From positions 2,540,001 to 2,604,000 of the forward strand of contig NZ_CP120368.1 in NCBI RefSeq assembly GCF_029892045.1: DNA of 64,000 nucleotides, read 5' to 3'. Made by a program: the position numbers and the translations under genes. The notes beneath the pieces were generated by a model that did not search any database, had not been told where the DNA came from, and saw only the letters and a list, made by a program, of their open reading frames with translations. This DNA is from Sinorhizobium numidicum. Lineage in GTDB: Bacteria; Pseudomonadota; Alphaproteobacteria; Rhizobiales; Rhizobiaceae. Shown here one piece after another: positions 9,131 through 18,289 of the stretch. Numbering within the stretch: position 1 is the first letter of the stretch; each line of letters opens with the position of its first letter.

Positions 9131-10012
9131 ATGACAACGACGACAGCAACAGCACCTCTGATCAGCAAACGAACGATCATCGACTGGCTCGGCATCGCAC
9201 CTTTCATGATTTTCGCGCTGATGTTCCTGGTCGTTCCGACGCTCTATCTCGTCACCGGCGCCTTTCTGACACCCGAGGGTGAGTTCACCTTCAAGAACAT
9301 CGGCGATCTCTTCACGCCCTCGATCATCAGTGCCTATTGGATCTCGATCCGGGTATCGGTCGCCTCCTCGCTCGGCGGCGCGGTGATCGGCTTCTTTCTC
9401 GCCTGGGCGATCGTGCTCGGCGGCGTGCCGAGTTGGGTCCGTTCCGGCCTCCTCACCTTCTCCGGCGTCGCATCGAACTTCGCCGGCGTACCGCTCGCCT
9501 TCGCCTTTTTGGCAACGCTCGGCCGCACCGGTCTCGTCACCGTTTTCCTGCGCGAGTGGTTCGGCTTCAATCTCTATTCGACCGGCTTCAATCTCCTAAG
9601 CTTTTTCGGCCTCACCATTACCTACATGTATTTCCAGATACCGCTGATGGTGCTGATCCTGACGCCGGCGCTCGACGGCATGAAAAAGGAATGGCGCGAG
9701 GCCGCCGAAATCCTCGGCGCCTCGACCTGGCAGTACTGGCGTATGGTGGCGCTGCCGATTCTCTGGCCAAGCCTGCTCGGCACGACGCTCCTGCTTTTCG
9801 CCAACGCCTTCGGCGCGATCGCGACTGCCTATGCATTGACCGGCAGTTCGCTCAACATCGTTCCGATCCTCCTCTATGCGCAGATCCGCGGCGACGTCCT
9901 GCACAATCCGAACCTCGGTTATGCACTTGCGCTCGGGATGATCGTCATCACCGGCATTTCCAATATTCTCTACATCTGGCTGCGGATGCGCGCCGAACGG
10001 TGGCAGAAATGA
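9131..10012 (+). CDS. ABC transporter inner-membrane permease
   Basis: A 293-residue permease of the binding-protein-dependent transport family, with about six membrane spans. The EAA loop that contacts the ATPase is visible as EWREAAEILGASTWQYWRMV near residue 190. It follows the binding protein by 77 bases, and its stop codon overlaps the start of the second permease (ATGA). It forms the channel together with that second permease. Confidence 0.88.
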   Translation: MTTTTATAPLISKRTIIDWLGIAPFMIFALMFLVVPTLYLVTGAFLTPEGEFTFKNIGDLFTPSIISAYWISIRVSVASSLGGAVIGFFLAWAIVLGGVPSWVRSGLLTFSGVASNFAGVPLAFAFLATLGRTGLVTVFLREWFGFNLYSTGFNLLSFFGLTITYMYFQIPLMVLILTPALDGMKKEWREAAEILGASTWQYWRMVALPILWPSLLGTTLLLFANAFGAIATAYALTGSSLNIVPILLYAQIRGDVLHNPNLGYALALGMIVITGISNILYIWLRMRAERWQK

Positions 10013-10797
10013 AAGCACAACGCCTCGGCGCCTGGATCGCCATCGCCATCGGAGCGAGCTACTTCATCGTCCCGCTGCTCGGTACGCTGGAATTCTCGCT
10101 GCGCATGCGCCGTGGTGAATATTCCTTCGACGCCTACCGTTCCGTCTTCTCCGACATTCAGTTCCGAGAGACGTTCGGCTATTCGATAGTGATGGCGCTG
10201 CTGACGATCGTCTTCGGCATGCTGCTCGTGGTACCGACGGCATACTGGGTGCGGCTGCGCCTGCCACAGGTGCGTCCCGTCGTCGAATTCATCACGCTTC
10301 TGCCGCTCGTCATCCCGGCAATCGTCATCGTCTTCGGCTATCTGCGGCTCTATAATTCCTCATCGCTGCTGCCGCTGACCGGCTCGACCTCCGGCACCAA
10401 CGCGCTTCTGATGTTTTCCTACATGACGCTGTCGCTTCCCTACATGTACCGCGCCGTCGATACCGCGATGCGGGCTATCGATGTCAGAACGTTGACGGAG
10501 GCCGCCGAGAGCCTCGGCGCCAAATGGCCGACGATCCTCTTCCGCTGCATCTTCCCCAACGTGATGAGCGGCGTTCTTTCCGGCTCCTTCATCACCTTCG
10601 CGATCGTCATGGGCGAGTTCACCATGGCGGCGCTGCTCAACCGACCGGCCTTCGGCCCCTATCTGCAGCTCGTCGGCGCCAACAAGGCCTACGAGCCTTC
10701 GGCGCTTGCCGTGATCGCATTTGCCATCACTTGGCTCAGCATGGGACTGATCCAGCTTGTCTCCCGCATCCAGAAATCCGCTCCGGCCAAGGCTTGA
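10009..10797 (+). CDS. ABC transporter inner-membrane permease
   Basis: A 262-residue permease, partner of the preceding gene. The start is the ATG at 10009 that overlaps the previous stop; a longer open reading to the left is an out-of-frame shadow inside the first permease. The EAA loop (TLTEAAESLGAKWPTILFR) lies near residue 165. It is followed after four bases by the ATPase gene, so the operon is compact. Confidence 0.88.
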   Translation: MKAQRLGAWIAIAIGASYFIVPLLGTLEFSLRMRRGEYSFDAYRSVFSDIQFRETFGYSIVMALLTIVFGMLLVVPTAYWVRLRLPQVRPVVEFITLLPLVIPAIVIVFGYLRLYNSSSLLPLTGSTSGTNALLMFSYMTLSLPYMYRAVDTAMRAIDVRTLTEAAESLGAKWPTILFRCIFPNVMSGVLSGSFITFAIVMGEFTMAALLNRPAFGPYLQLVGANKAYEPSALAVIAFAITWLSMGLIQLVSRIQKSAPAKA

Positions 10798-10801
10798 TCA
10801 C

Positions 10802-11863
10802 ATGGCGTTCCTGAAACTGACGAGTATCCAGAAATCCTTCGGGCCGGTTCAGGTCGTGCATAATTTCGACATGGGCATCGACAAAGGCGAGTTCGTTTCC
10901 TTTCTCGGGCCGTCCGGCTGCGGCAAGACCACCATCCTGCGGATGATCGCCGGTTTCGAGACGCCCTCCGGCGGGTCGATCATCATCGACGGCAAGGACC
11001 AGGGTAGGCTGAAACCGAATCAGCGCAACATCGGCATGGTGTTCCAGGCCTATGCGCTTTTCCCGAACATGAACGTGCATGACAATGTTGCTTTCGGCCT
11101 CAAGGTCGCGGGCAATTCCAAAACGGAGATTGATAAACGGGTGAAGCAGATGCTCGGGCTCATCAAGCTCGCGCATTTGGCGGACCGCTTCCCCTATCAA
11201 TTGTCCGGCGGCCAGCAGCAACGCGTGGCGCTTGCCCGCGCGCTTGCGGTCAAGCCGCAAGTGCTGCTGCTAGACGAGCCACTCTCCGCACTTGACGCGA
11301 AGATACGCGTTTCGCTGCGTGAAGAGATCCGGCAGATCCAGCAGCAGCTCGGCATCACCACCGTCTTCGTGACGCACGACCAGGAGGAGGCACTGTCGAT
11401 CTCCGACCGAATCGTCGTCATGAATGCTGGCCGCGCCGACCAGATCGGCACTCCCTTCGAGATCTACAACACGCCGGCAAACCGCTTCGTCGCCTCTTTC
11501 GTCGGCACCCTCAACATCATCGAAGGCAAGGTGGCGGACCCCGCCACCGGCGCAGTCACGATCGGCGGCCACCGCATTTCGCTGAAAGAGCCTATCGCCG
11601 GTTTCAAGGGCGGCGACAGCATTTCGCTGGCGCTGCGGCCGGAGGCGGGCTCAATCGCCGAGGGCGCCAGGGGCGATACCGCGCTCCCAGGCGAAGTCGT
11701 CTCGAGGAGCTTCCTCGGCTCCGTCATACGCACCAAGCTGCGGATCGGCGACGACATCATCTCGTTCGACATGTTCAACGACCCAGGCATGACCCCGCCC
11801 GTTGCCGGCGAGACCGTCACGCTCCGCTTCGCCGCCAAGGACCTGCTCGTCATCCGCGAATAG
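10802..11863 (+). CDS. ABC transporter ATP-binding protein (AfuC/PotA type)
   Basis: A 353-residue ATPase that powers the importer from the cytoplasmic face. All motifs are canonical: Walker A GPSGCGKTT, Q-loop VFQAYALFP, signature LSGGQQQR, Walker B LLLDEPLSALDAK and H-loop VTHDQEEA. A C-terminal TOBE-like regulatory domain covers about residues 240-353. ATG at 10802 opens directly on the ATPase fold; the 15-codon upstream reading overlaps the permease. It closes the operon; the 90 bases after it hold no gene. Confidence 0.9.
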   Translation: MAFLKLTSIQKSFGPVQVVHNFDMGIDKGEFVSFLGPSGCGKTTILRMIAGFETPSGGSIIIDGKDQGRLKPNQRNIGMVFQAYALFPNMNVHDNVAFGLKVAGNSKTEIDKRVKQMLGLIKLAHLADRFPYQLSGGQQQRVALARALAVKPQVLLLDEPLSALDAKIRVSLREEIRQIQQQLGITTVFVTHDQEEALSISDRIVVMNAGRADQIGTPFEIYNTPANRFVASFVGTLNIIEGKVADPATGAVTIGGHRISLKEPIAGFKGGDSISLALRPEAGSIAEGARGDTALPGEVVSRSFLGSVIRTKLRIGDDIISFDMFNDPGMTPPVAGETVTLRFAAKDLLVIRE

Positions 11864-11955
11864 ACGTGGTCCGTCGCCGGAACGATTTGTCCCGGATCAC
11901 GCCTTTTCCTGGAAAAATCTGTCGTGATTTCTCGCTTTTCCGTCGCTGCGCGCGT

Positions 11956-11983
11956 TTGACCGCGCGGGCGCGATCTATATAGT
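11956..11983 (+). promoter_or_regulatory. Sigma-70 promoter of the riboswitch-ribH2 unit
   Basis: TTGACC at 11956-11961 and TATAGT at 11978-11983 are separated by 16 bases. The predicted transcription start falls at about 11990, exactly where the FMN aptamer begins, which makes the assignment persuasive. Confidence 0.6.
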
Positions 11984-11988
11984 CGCAC

Positions 11989-12714
<726 letters not shown>

Positions 12715-12735
12715 GCACATTTTTATAAGCAGAAC

Positions 12736-12777
12736 ATGCAGGAGGGCACGGCCGGCACCGGCCGTGCCCTCCTGCAT
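12736..12777. terminator. Perfect 20-bp inverted repeat after ribH2
   Basis: ATGCAGGAGGGCACGGCCGG and its exact reverse complement are separated by two bases, giving a very stable GC-rich hairpin 21 bases after the ribH2 stop. There is no clear T-run on either strand, so it could be a terminator of an unusual kind, a 3'-end stabiliser or a transcription-conflict barrier between ribH2 and the next gene. Confidence 0.6.
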
Positions 12778-12891
12778 TGGTTTCCCTTGTTGAAAATTCA
12801 CGGGGGCTGCGGTAATAAACTTGACTATAAACTGAAAGATTTACGGCTGCATCCGGGCGCCCGAGAACGGCGCCCTCCCGGGAACGCGACA

Positions 12892-13776
12892 ATGACATTT
12901 CAGCCGCGCATGCAAAACAAGATCAGCGGTTTTTCTGTCATAGGCGGCCTGCATCGCCGTGAGTGGAACGGCATCATCGCAGATGTGTGGGACGTTAAAT
13001 GCGATCCGCACGCCGGCGGCTATTATGTTTCAGAAGACCCGCGCATGTTCATCGTGCTTGACGCCAAGGGTGCAGGCCATTGTGACATCAGACTTGCAGC
13101 GAAGGGCAAAGCCGAAGTTCAAAATGAGCATCGGCGCGCCCTCTCCTACATACCCGGTGGAACCGAAATCTGGGCTGACCTCGTGGGCGTCCAATATATC
13201 CGCCATCTCGATCTGCATTTTAACCTCGACGCGCTCAGCCGCCGTCTGATGGAAGATCTTGAGCCTAGCCGGTTCGCAACACCCCGACTCATGTTTCAGG
13301 ATCAGCGTTTTCTCGGGCTCGCCGAGCTGATCGCCGCCGAATGCCTCAATCCTCAGCCGCGCCATGATCTCTATGGCGACGGGCTGACGCAGGCGTTCTT
13401 TATCGACCTGATGAAGATCGGCAAGAGCAAGCCGCGCAAACGCAGCCAATTGGCGGGCTGGCAATTGCGCCGCGCGGTCGACTTCATCGAGGAAAACAGC
13501 GCCCGGAACGTCCGGCTCGAGGAACTCGCGGGCCTCACCGGCCTCTCGCAATCCCACTTCAGCCATGCCTTCAAGGCCTCCACAGGAGTCGCGCCGCATC
13601 AATGGCAGATGAATGCGCGGGTCGTTCGCGCCAAGCAGCTCTTGCGCCAGAACGGCATGTCGCTGACGGCCGTTGCGGCGGAGACGGGTTTTTCCGACCA
13701 GGCGCATTTCACCCGTGTCTTCCGCAAGATCGTCGGCATCACGCCGGCACTGTGGAGAAAGAGCCGAGTGTCCTGA
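12892..13776 (+). CDS. AraC-family transcriptional regulator
   Basis: A 294-residue protein with an N-terminal sensing domain and a C-terminal AraC double helix-turn-helix at about residues 190-290 (LEELAGLTGLSQSHFSHAFKASTG, then AVAAETGFSDQAHFTRVFRKIVG). ATG at 12892 is chosen; the longer reading runs into the hairpin at 12736-12777 and has no ribosome site. It lies directly upstream of, and in the same direction as, the siderophore receptor gene. AraC activators next to TonB-dependent receptors, such as RhrA of the rhizobactin system, commonly switch on the receptor when the siderophore is present, so that is the expected role. Confidence 0.85.
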   Translation: MTFQPRMQNKISGFSVIGGLHRREWNGIIADVWDVKCDPHAGGYYVSEDPRMFIVLDAKGAGHCDIRLAAKGKAEVQNEHRRALSYIPGGTEIWADLVGVQYIRHLDLHFNLDALSRRLMEDLEPSRFATPRLMFQDQRFLGLAELIAAECLNPQPRHDLYGDGLTQAFFIDLMKIGKSKPRKRSQLAGWQLRRAVDFIEENSARNVRLEELAGLTGLSQSHFSHAFKASTGVAPHQWQMNARVVRAKQLLRQNGMSLTAVAAETGFSDQAHFTRVFRKIVGITPALWRKSRVS

Positions 13777-13869
13777 CGAACCCCGAGGGAATATTGCCGT
13801 GTTGCAACGCGCAACTTTGCCCAGGATCGTTCAATTTCCACCGATCCCGACAAGCGATGCCGGAATAGT

Positions 13870-13884
13870 TGATATAAGCACTCA
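13870..13884. promoter_or_regulatory. Candidate iron-responsive IRO box (RirA site)
   Basis: TGA, nine bases, TCA fits the IRO motif TGA-N9-TCA reported for RirA-controlled iron genes in rhizobia. It lies 170-185 bases upstream of the TonB-dependent receptor start. The motif is short, so the position before an iron-uptake gene carries most of the weight. Confidence 0.4.
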
Positions 13885-13995
13885 TCTTATCGAAGTGGAT
13901 AGCCGGTTGCGTTCCGCGGGGAGAAGAACGCGCGGCTGGATCGGGGCAACGATAAGATGCGATGCAGTGGAAATGGACCATGCTTGAAGGATCAT

Positions 13996-14086
13996 CTACA
14001 GCGCCGTGCGTCTTTTCAGACGCACAAAGGTCGCTGTAGCACTTTGCATGGCTGCATGTTTTTATCCTTAAATCGGTTCCGATTAA
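13996..14086 (+). repeat. Hairpin intergenic repeat, copy A (overlaps receptor start)
   Basis: This copy begins CTACAGCG and returns with CGCTGTAG at 14032-14039. Inside is a perfect 8-bp stem GTGCGTCT/AGACGCAC (14006-14025) with a TTTC loop. It ends in a second, imperfect palindrome around TTAAATCGG/CCGATTAAG. Three related copies are at 33086, 52970 and 63025. The ATG of the TonB receptor gene at 14056 lies inside it. It is of the kind of rhizobial mosaic repeats (RIME-like), but I cannot name the exact family. Confidence 0.85.
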
Positions 14087-16254
14087 GCAAACATACCGTA
14101 GCAAGCGGCGTGGCCCTCGCGGCGTTGATCCTGTCTGGAGCGGCACTCGCTCAAGATGGCGGCGCGACCGAACTTGACACGCTGGTGGTCGAGGGCGGCA
14201 GTGCGGCAAGCGCCACCGGGCCTATAGACGGCTATGTCGCCGAGGCAACCGGGACCGGATCGAAAACGGCTACGCCTCTCACCGACATTCCCCAATCGGT
14301 GTCGGTGATCGGCCGCCAGGAACTGGAAGACCGTGGCGTCGTCAACAAGATCGATGAAGCGCTACGCTATACGCCCGGCGTAACGACGGAGCCCTTCGGG
14401 ACTGATCCCGACACGGACTGGTTTTACATCCGTGGTTTCGACGCGACGCAGACCGGCGTCTTCCTCGATGGCCTGACGCTCTTCAGCCAGGGCTTCGGCA
14501 ACTTTCAGATCGACCCCTTCATGCTGGAGCGGGTAGAAGTGCTGAAGGGCCCCGCCTCCGTGCTCTACGGCGGCGCCAATCCGGGCGGAATCGTCAACCT
14601 GATCAGCAAGCGGCCGCTGGACGAGCCTCTCTATTATACGGAGATCGGCATCAACAGCGACGGCAACGCCTTTACCGGCTTCGATGTCAACGACACGCTG
14701 ACTGATGATGGCACGGTGCGCTATCGTCTGACCGGCAAGATCGCCGGCGGCGACAATTACTCGGATTTTTCCGAAGACCTGCGTGGCTTTATCCTGCCGC
14801 AGGTGACCTACGCGCCCCACGACGCAACCAGCCTCACCGTCTATGGCCTGCTGCAGGGGCTTGACCAAGTGCGGGTCGGCAACGGCTTCCTGCCTTATGT
14901 CGGAACGGTGGTCGACGCCCCGTTCGGCAAGATCGATCGCGACGCTTTCTACGGCGAACCCGATCTCGACGAGGGAACCTACGCCCAACAGATGATCGGT
15001 TACGAAGCTAAACACGAGTTTGAAAGCGGCTGGACCTTCACTCAGAACGCCCGTTATGCCCACCTCCACAAGCATGAGCAGGGCCCCTATACCTACGGCT
15101 ACGTTGGCGGCACGCCGACGGGACCCGACTACCTGCTGAACCGCATCGGTTTCGAGGCGACGTCGAAGGTCGATACCTTTTCGATCGACAATCGCGCGGA
15201 GAAAGAGTTCGACCTCGGCGGCACGAGCCACGCGTTCCTCACGGGCCTCGACTATAAGTATTACAGGCTCGATCACATACAGGCCTGCTGCGGCGCGACG
15301 CCGATCAGCGCGACAAATCCCGCCTATGGCGTGCCGCAGGGCGCGAACTTCGTTTATCTCGATCAGATCCTCACGCAACAGCAGCTCGGTGTCTACGTTC
15401 AGGACCAGATCCGCTTCGGTGGCGGCTGGCTCGTCACGCTCAATGGCCGCTACGACTACGTCGACACAGATTCCGACGCTGCTGTCGGAACGAGCTACAA
15501 ATCGCACGACGGTGCCTTGAGCGGGCGCGCCGGCCTTGCTTACGAATTCGAGAACGGGGTGACGCCCTATGTCAGCGCCGCCACCTTCTTCAATCCGCTT
15601 GTCGGCACGCGGACGACCGATCCCGCGGACCCCACGAACCCGGCGAAGATGGCCGGGTTCGAACCCGAAGAGGGCTACCAGTACGAAGCCGGCGTGAAAT
15701 ACGCACCGTCCTTTATCGATGGCCTGTTCACCGCATCCCTCTTCCAGATTACCAAACAGAACGTCTCGGTTGCCGTGCCCGGTTCATTCGTCAATGCGCA
15801 GCTCGGCGAAGTCCGCTCCACCGGTATCGAGCTCGAAGGCAAGGTCAACATAAGCGCGGACTGGACGGTGATCGGCGCCTTCGCCCATACGGATCTCGAA
15901 GTCACGAAAGATCTCGACCGAAGCCTGATCGGCAAGTCGCCGGTCATCGTTCCCGAAACGCAGGCGTCGCTGTGGCTCGACTATACCGTTCCGAGCGGAG
16001 CATTCGAAGGCGTGAGCCTCGGCGCCGGCGTCAGATACCAGGGCGAGTCCTGGGCCGACGCGGCGAACACGGAGAAAGTGCCGGCCGCGACGCTGGTGGA
16101 TGCCGCCGTCCGCTATGAAAGGAACGACTGGAGCGCGTCGCTCAACGTCGCCAACCTCTTCGACAAGGAATATGTCAAGGGATGCCAGGGCCTGTCGACC
16201 TGCGGCTACGGTGAAAGCCGGACGGTCACACTGAAGCTCAGCAGGAAGTGGTGA
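14056..16254 (+). CDS. TonB-dependent siderophore receptor
   Basis: A 732-residue outer-membrane receptor for a ferric siderophore. It has a signal peptide (about residues 1-32, cleavage after SGAALA), a plug domain at about 73-185 (TDIPQSVSVIGRQEL, LKGPASVLYGGANPGGIVNLISKRP), and a 22-strand-type barrel ending in a C-terminal aromatic residue (LKLSRKW). It looks closest to the FhuA/FoxA hydroxamate group, but the ligand is not fixed. ATG at 14056 is chosen because it opens a normal signal peptide; the reading to 13957 crosses the repeat. The first ten or so residues (MFLSLNRFRL) are translated from the repeat. The AraC regulator upstream and the candidate IRO box suggest control by iron and by the siderophore. 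Confidence 0.92.
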   Translation: MFLSLNRFRLSKHTVASGVALAALILSGAALAQDGGATELDTLVVEGGSAASATGPIDGYVAEATGTGSKTATPLTDIPQSVSVIGRQELEDRGVVNKIDEALRYTPGVTTEPFGTDPDTDWFYIRGFDATQTGVFLDGLTLFSQGFGNFQIDPFMLERVEVLKGPASVLYGGANPGGIVNLISKRPLDEPLYYTEIGINSDGNAFTGFDVNDTLTDDGTVRYRLTGKIAGGDNYSDFSEDLRGFILPQVTYAPHDATSLTVYGLLQGLDQVRVGNGFLPYVGTVVDAPFGKIDRDAFYGEPDLDEGTYAQQMIGYEAKHEFESGWTFTQNARYAHLHKHEQGPYTYGYVGGTPTGPDYLLNRIGFEATSKVDTFSIDNRAEKEFDLGGTSHAFLTGLDYKYYRLDHIQACCGATPISATNPAYGVPQGANFVYLDQILTQQQLGVYVQDQIRFGGGWLVTLNGRYDYVDTDSDAAVGTSYKSHDGALSGRAGLAYEFENGVTPYVSAATFFNPLVGTRTTDPADPTNPAKMAGFEPEEGYQYEAGVKYAPSFIDGLFTASLFQITKQNVSVAVPGSFVNAQLGEVRSTGIELEGKVNISADWTVIGAFAHTDLEVTKDLDRSLIGKSPVIVPETQASLWLDYTVPSGAFEGVSLGAGVRYQGESWADAANTEKVPAATLVDAAVRYERNDWSASLNVANLFDKEYVKGCQGLSTCGYGESRTVTLKLSRKW

Positions 16255-16373
16255 CAGCGCGCGCCGAAGAACTGAATCACCTTGTGAAGAAGCTGAATCG
16301 GATTACCGGAAAGACCGGCCAAGCGCCTGATCCGATGCAACAATCAACGAGCAGAGACGGGACGCTGATCCGC

Positions 16374-17642
16374 TCACTGCTTCTCCCCGAGCGCATGCTC
16401 CAAAGCCCGCGCCCGGTGCCGGTGGCCCGCAACTTCATAGCCGACGATCGTCACGACCGGCGCCAGCATCAGGATGATGAGGCATACCGCCATGGGAATG
16501 CCCGCCATGGCCGCGGCAACGGATGCGGCCAGCACGAACGCCGTCCCAGCCAGAAGCCAGATATGGAGGCGGTCCGCACGGCGCAACAGATAGGCGTACA
16601 TCACGTAGATCAGCGCTATGTAGGTCGCTGCGGGAAGGGCAACCGTCACCACCGTTGCCACCGAGGAAATATGCGCCTTGTGCTCGATGTAGTAGGCGGC
16701 AACATGCAGACCCGCACCGGTCGCAACGATCGCGGCGAAGATCGGTATGTGCCCATAGCCCCAGACAAAGCAGCGTTCGCGAAACCGGTGGAGGATCTCC
16801 GCGCTCGGAAGCATGAAATAGATCCACCACATGCCGAAGGTCAGTCCCGTTCCGGCGATGCAGACAAGAGCCACGTCAAGGTTCCAGCCGTGCCCTTCGA
16901 CAACGGCCGTAACCGAGGCAACCGTCCCGACCACGCCTTCGCCGAGAGCGATAATGGCGAGCAGGCTGTAGCGCTCGGCGATATGGTGGGCATGCCAGGG
17001 TGTTCCTCCCTGCAATGATTCGGCGATCACCGGCCCCGTCATTTCCACCGCCGTCAGCACCACGACGAAAGCAAGGGTCACGAGCAGCGAGAAATCGATG
17101 AAGATCAGGATGATCCAACCAACCTGGGCGATGGAGACAGCCGTCGCATAGGTCGTGCAGGCCTTGCGGCGCAGCGGGTCTTGCCGTGCTGCTCGCAACC
17201 ATTGAAATACCATGGCGACGCGCATCACCACATAGCCGAGCACCATGATAGCGGTGTTGAGATGTTCGCCTTTATCGATCGATTCAAACATCGGCGGCAG
17301 GCCGATTGCGAGGATCAGCACCCCTGCCATTTGCACCATCGTCACGCAGCGAAATACCCAATCGTCCGTATCGTAGGCGGATGCGAACCAGGAGAAATTT
17401 ACCCAGGCCCAGCAGATCGCAAAGCTGGCAAAGCCGAAGCCGATCAGCCCGGCCTTAAAATGCCCCTCCGCCAGAAGGTGCGCGAGTTGCGCAGCAGCCA
17501 GGCTGAAGGCAATGACGAACGTCAGATCGAAAAGCAATTCGAGCGGCGTCGCTGCGCGGTGTCCCTCGTGCGGATCGCGCCCGCTCATCCTGGACAGGTG
17601 GTGGGCTCCCGATTGCGGCTTTGGTTGTGTGGTTTCGGACAT
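16374..17642 (-). CDS. Low temperature requirement protein A (LtrA) family membrane protein
   Basis: A 422-residue polytopic membrane protein. After a short hydrophilic start, the ATPLELLFDLTFVIAFS segment is diagnostic of the LtrA family, and about 12 hydrophobic spans follow. The family takes its name from a Listeria gene linked to growth in the cold; its biochemical role is not established. It is convergent with the siderophore receptor (119 bases between) and stands alone. The 164 bases upstream separate it from the erythritol island, whose terminator lies there. Confidence 0.8.
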   Translation of the reverse strand: MSETTQPKPQSGAHHLSRMSGRDPHEGHRAATPLELLFDLTFVIAFSLAAAQLAHLLAEGHFKAGLIGFGFASFAICWAWVNFSWFASAYDTDDWVFRCVTMVQMAGVLILAIGLPPMFESIDKGEHLNTAIMVLGYVVMRVAMVFQWLRAARQDPLRRKACTTYATAVSIAQVGWIILIFIDFSLLVTLAFVVVLTAVEMTGPVIAESLQGGTPWHAHHIAERYSLLAIIALGEGVVGTVASVTAVVEGHGWNLDVALVCIAGTGLTFGMWWIYFMLPSAEILHRFRERCFVWGYGHIPIFAAIVATGAGLHVAAYYIEHKAHISSVATVVTVALPAATYIALIYVMYAYLLRRADRLHIWLLAGTAFVLAASVAAAMAGIPMAVCLIILMLAPVVTIVGYEVAGHRHRARALEHALGEKQ

Positions 17643-17732
17643 GAGGTGATCCCGCTTGAAAGACGATTATCTTCAAATGTTTGCCGAAACTCCGTCAAGA
17701 TGCGGTTTCCGGTCACCCGACAAACGAAAACA

Positions 17733-17750
17733 CCCGGCATTGCTGCCGGG
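17733..17750 (-). terminator. Rho-independent terminator of the erythritol island
   Basis: On the minus strand the arms CCCGGCA and TGCCGGG enclose a GCAA loop and are followed by TGTTTTCGTTTG. It lies about 57 bases after the RpiB-type gene stop, the last gene of the 18-kb minus-strand series. Confidence 0.65.
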
Positions 17751-17806
17751 CGTCTCGCCGCAAACGCGCGAGGGAGGATCAACGTGCGCCGCGGAAACGG
17801 GTCTCC

Positions 17807-18244
17807 TTACTTGCCCGTGTCCAGCCGATCGATCGCCTGCACATTGGCGGCCGATGGGCCGTTCGGATCGAACTCGGAGGCGAGCCAGGTATCGACGATC
17901 GACTTCGCCAGTTCCGGCCCGATCACACGCGCGCCCATGGTGATGATCTGCGCATTGTTGGACTTTGCCGCCCGCTCGGCAGAATAGGTGTCATGCGTCA
18001 GCGCCGCACGTATGCCTGGCACTTTGTTGGCCGAGATGCAGACGCCGATGCCGGTGCCGCAGATGAGGATGCCGCGGTCGTTCTCGCCGGCGGTGATCGT
18101 CTGCGCCAGGTTTTGCGACAGGTCGGCATAATAGCCGGCTTGGCTCAGATCCCTCACTTCGAGGTCGCTTCTGGTGGCAAGATGCGCGGCAATGACGTCG
18201 AGCAAGGGCTTGCCTGCACTGTCAGCTCCGATGGCGATTTTCAT
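17807..18244 (-). CDS. rpiB: RpiB-family isomerase of erythritol catabolism (EryI type)
   Basis: A 145-residue RpiB/LacAB-family sugar-phosphate isomerase. The catalytic Cys62 is present in [23 protein letters not shown]. Two histidines of ribose-5-phosphate isomerase RpiB are replaced: the DHAG motif reads DSAG (Ser9), and the residue before the NN pair is Ser95. In the erythritol pathway worked out in Brucella, the RpiB homologue EryI converts D-erythrulose 4-phosphate to D-erythrose 4-phosphate. These changes and the location next to a tpiA paralogue support that role. It is the last gene of the island, 45 bases behind tpiA. Confidence 0.88.
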   Translation of the reverse strand: MKIAIGADSAGKPLLDVIAAHLATRSDLEVRDLSQAGYYADLSQNLAQTITAGENDRGILICGTGIGVCISANKVPGIRAALTHDTYSAERAAKSNNAQIITMGARVIGPELAKSIVDTWLASEFDPNGPSAANVQAIDRLDTGK

Positions 18245-18289
18245 GAGTTTTTCCTTCCGCTCTTGTTCAAAACCTTGGCCGCTAACAGG

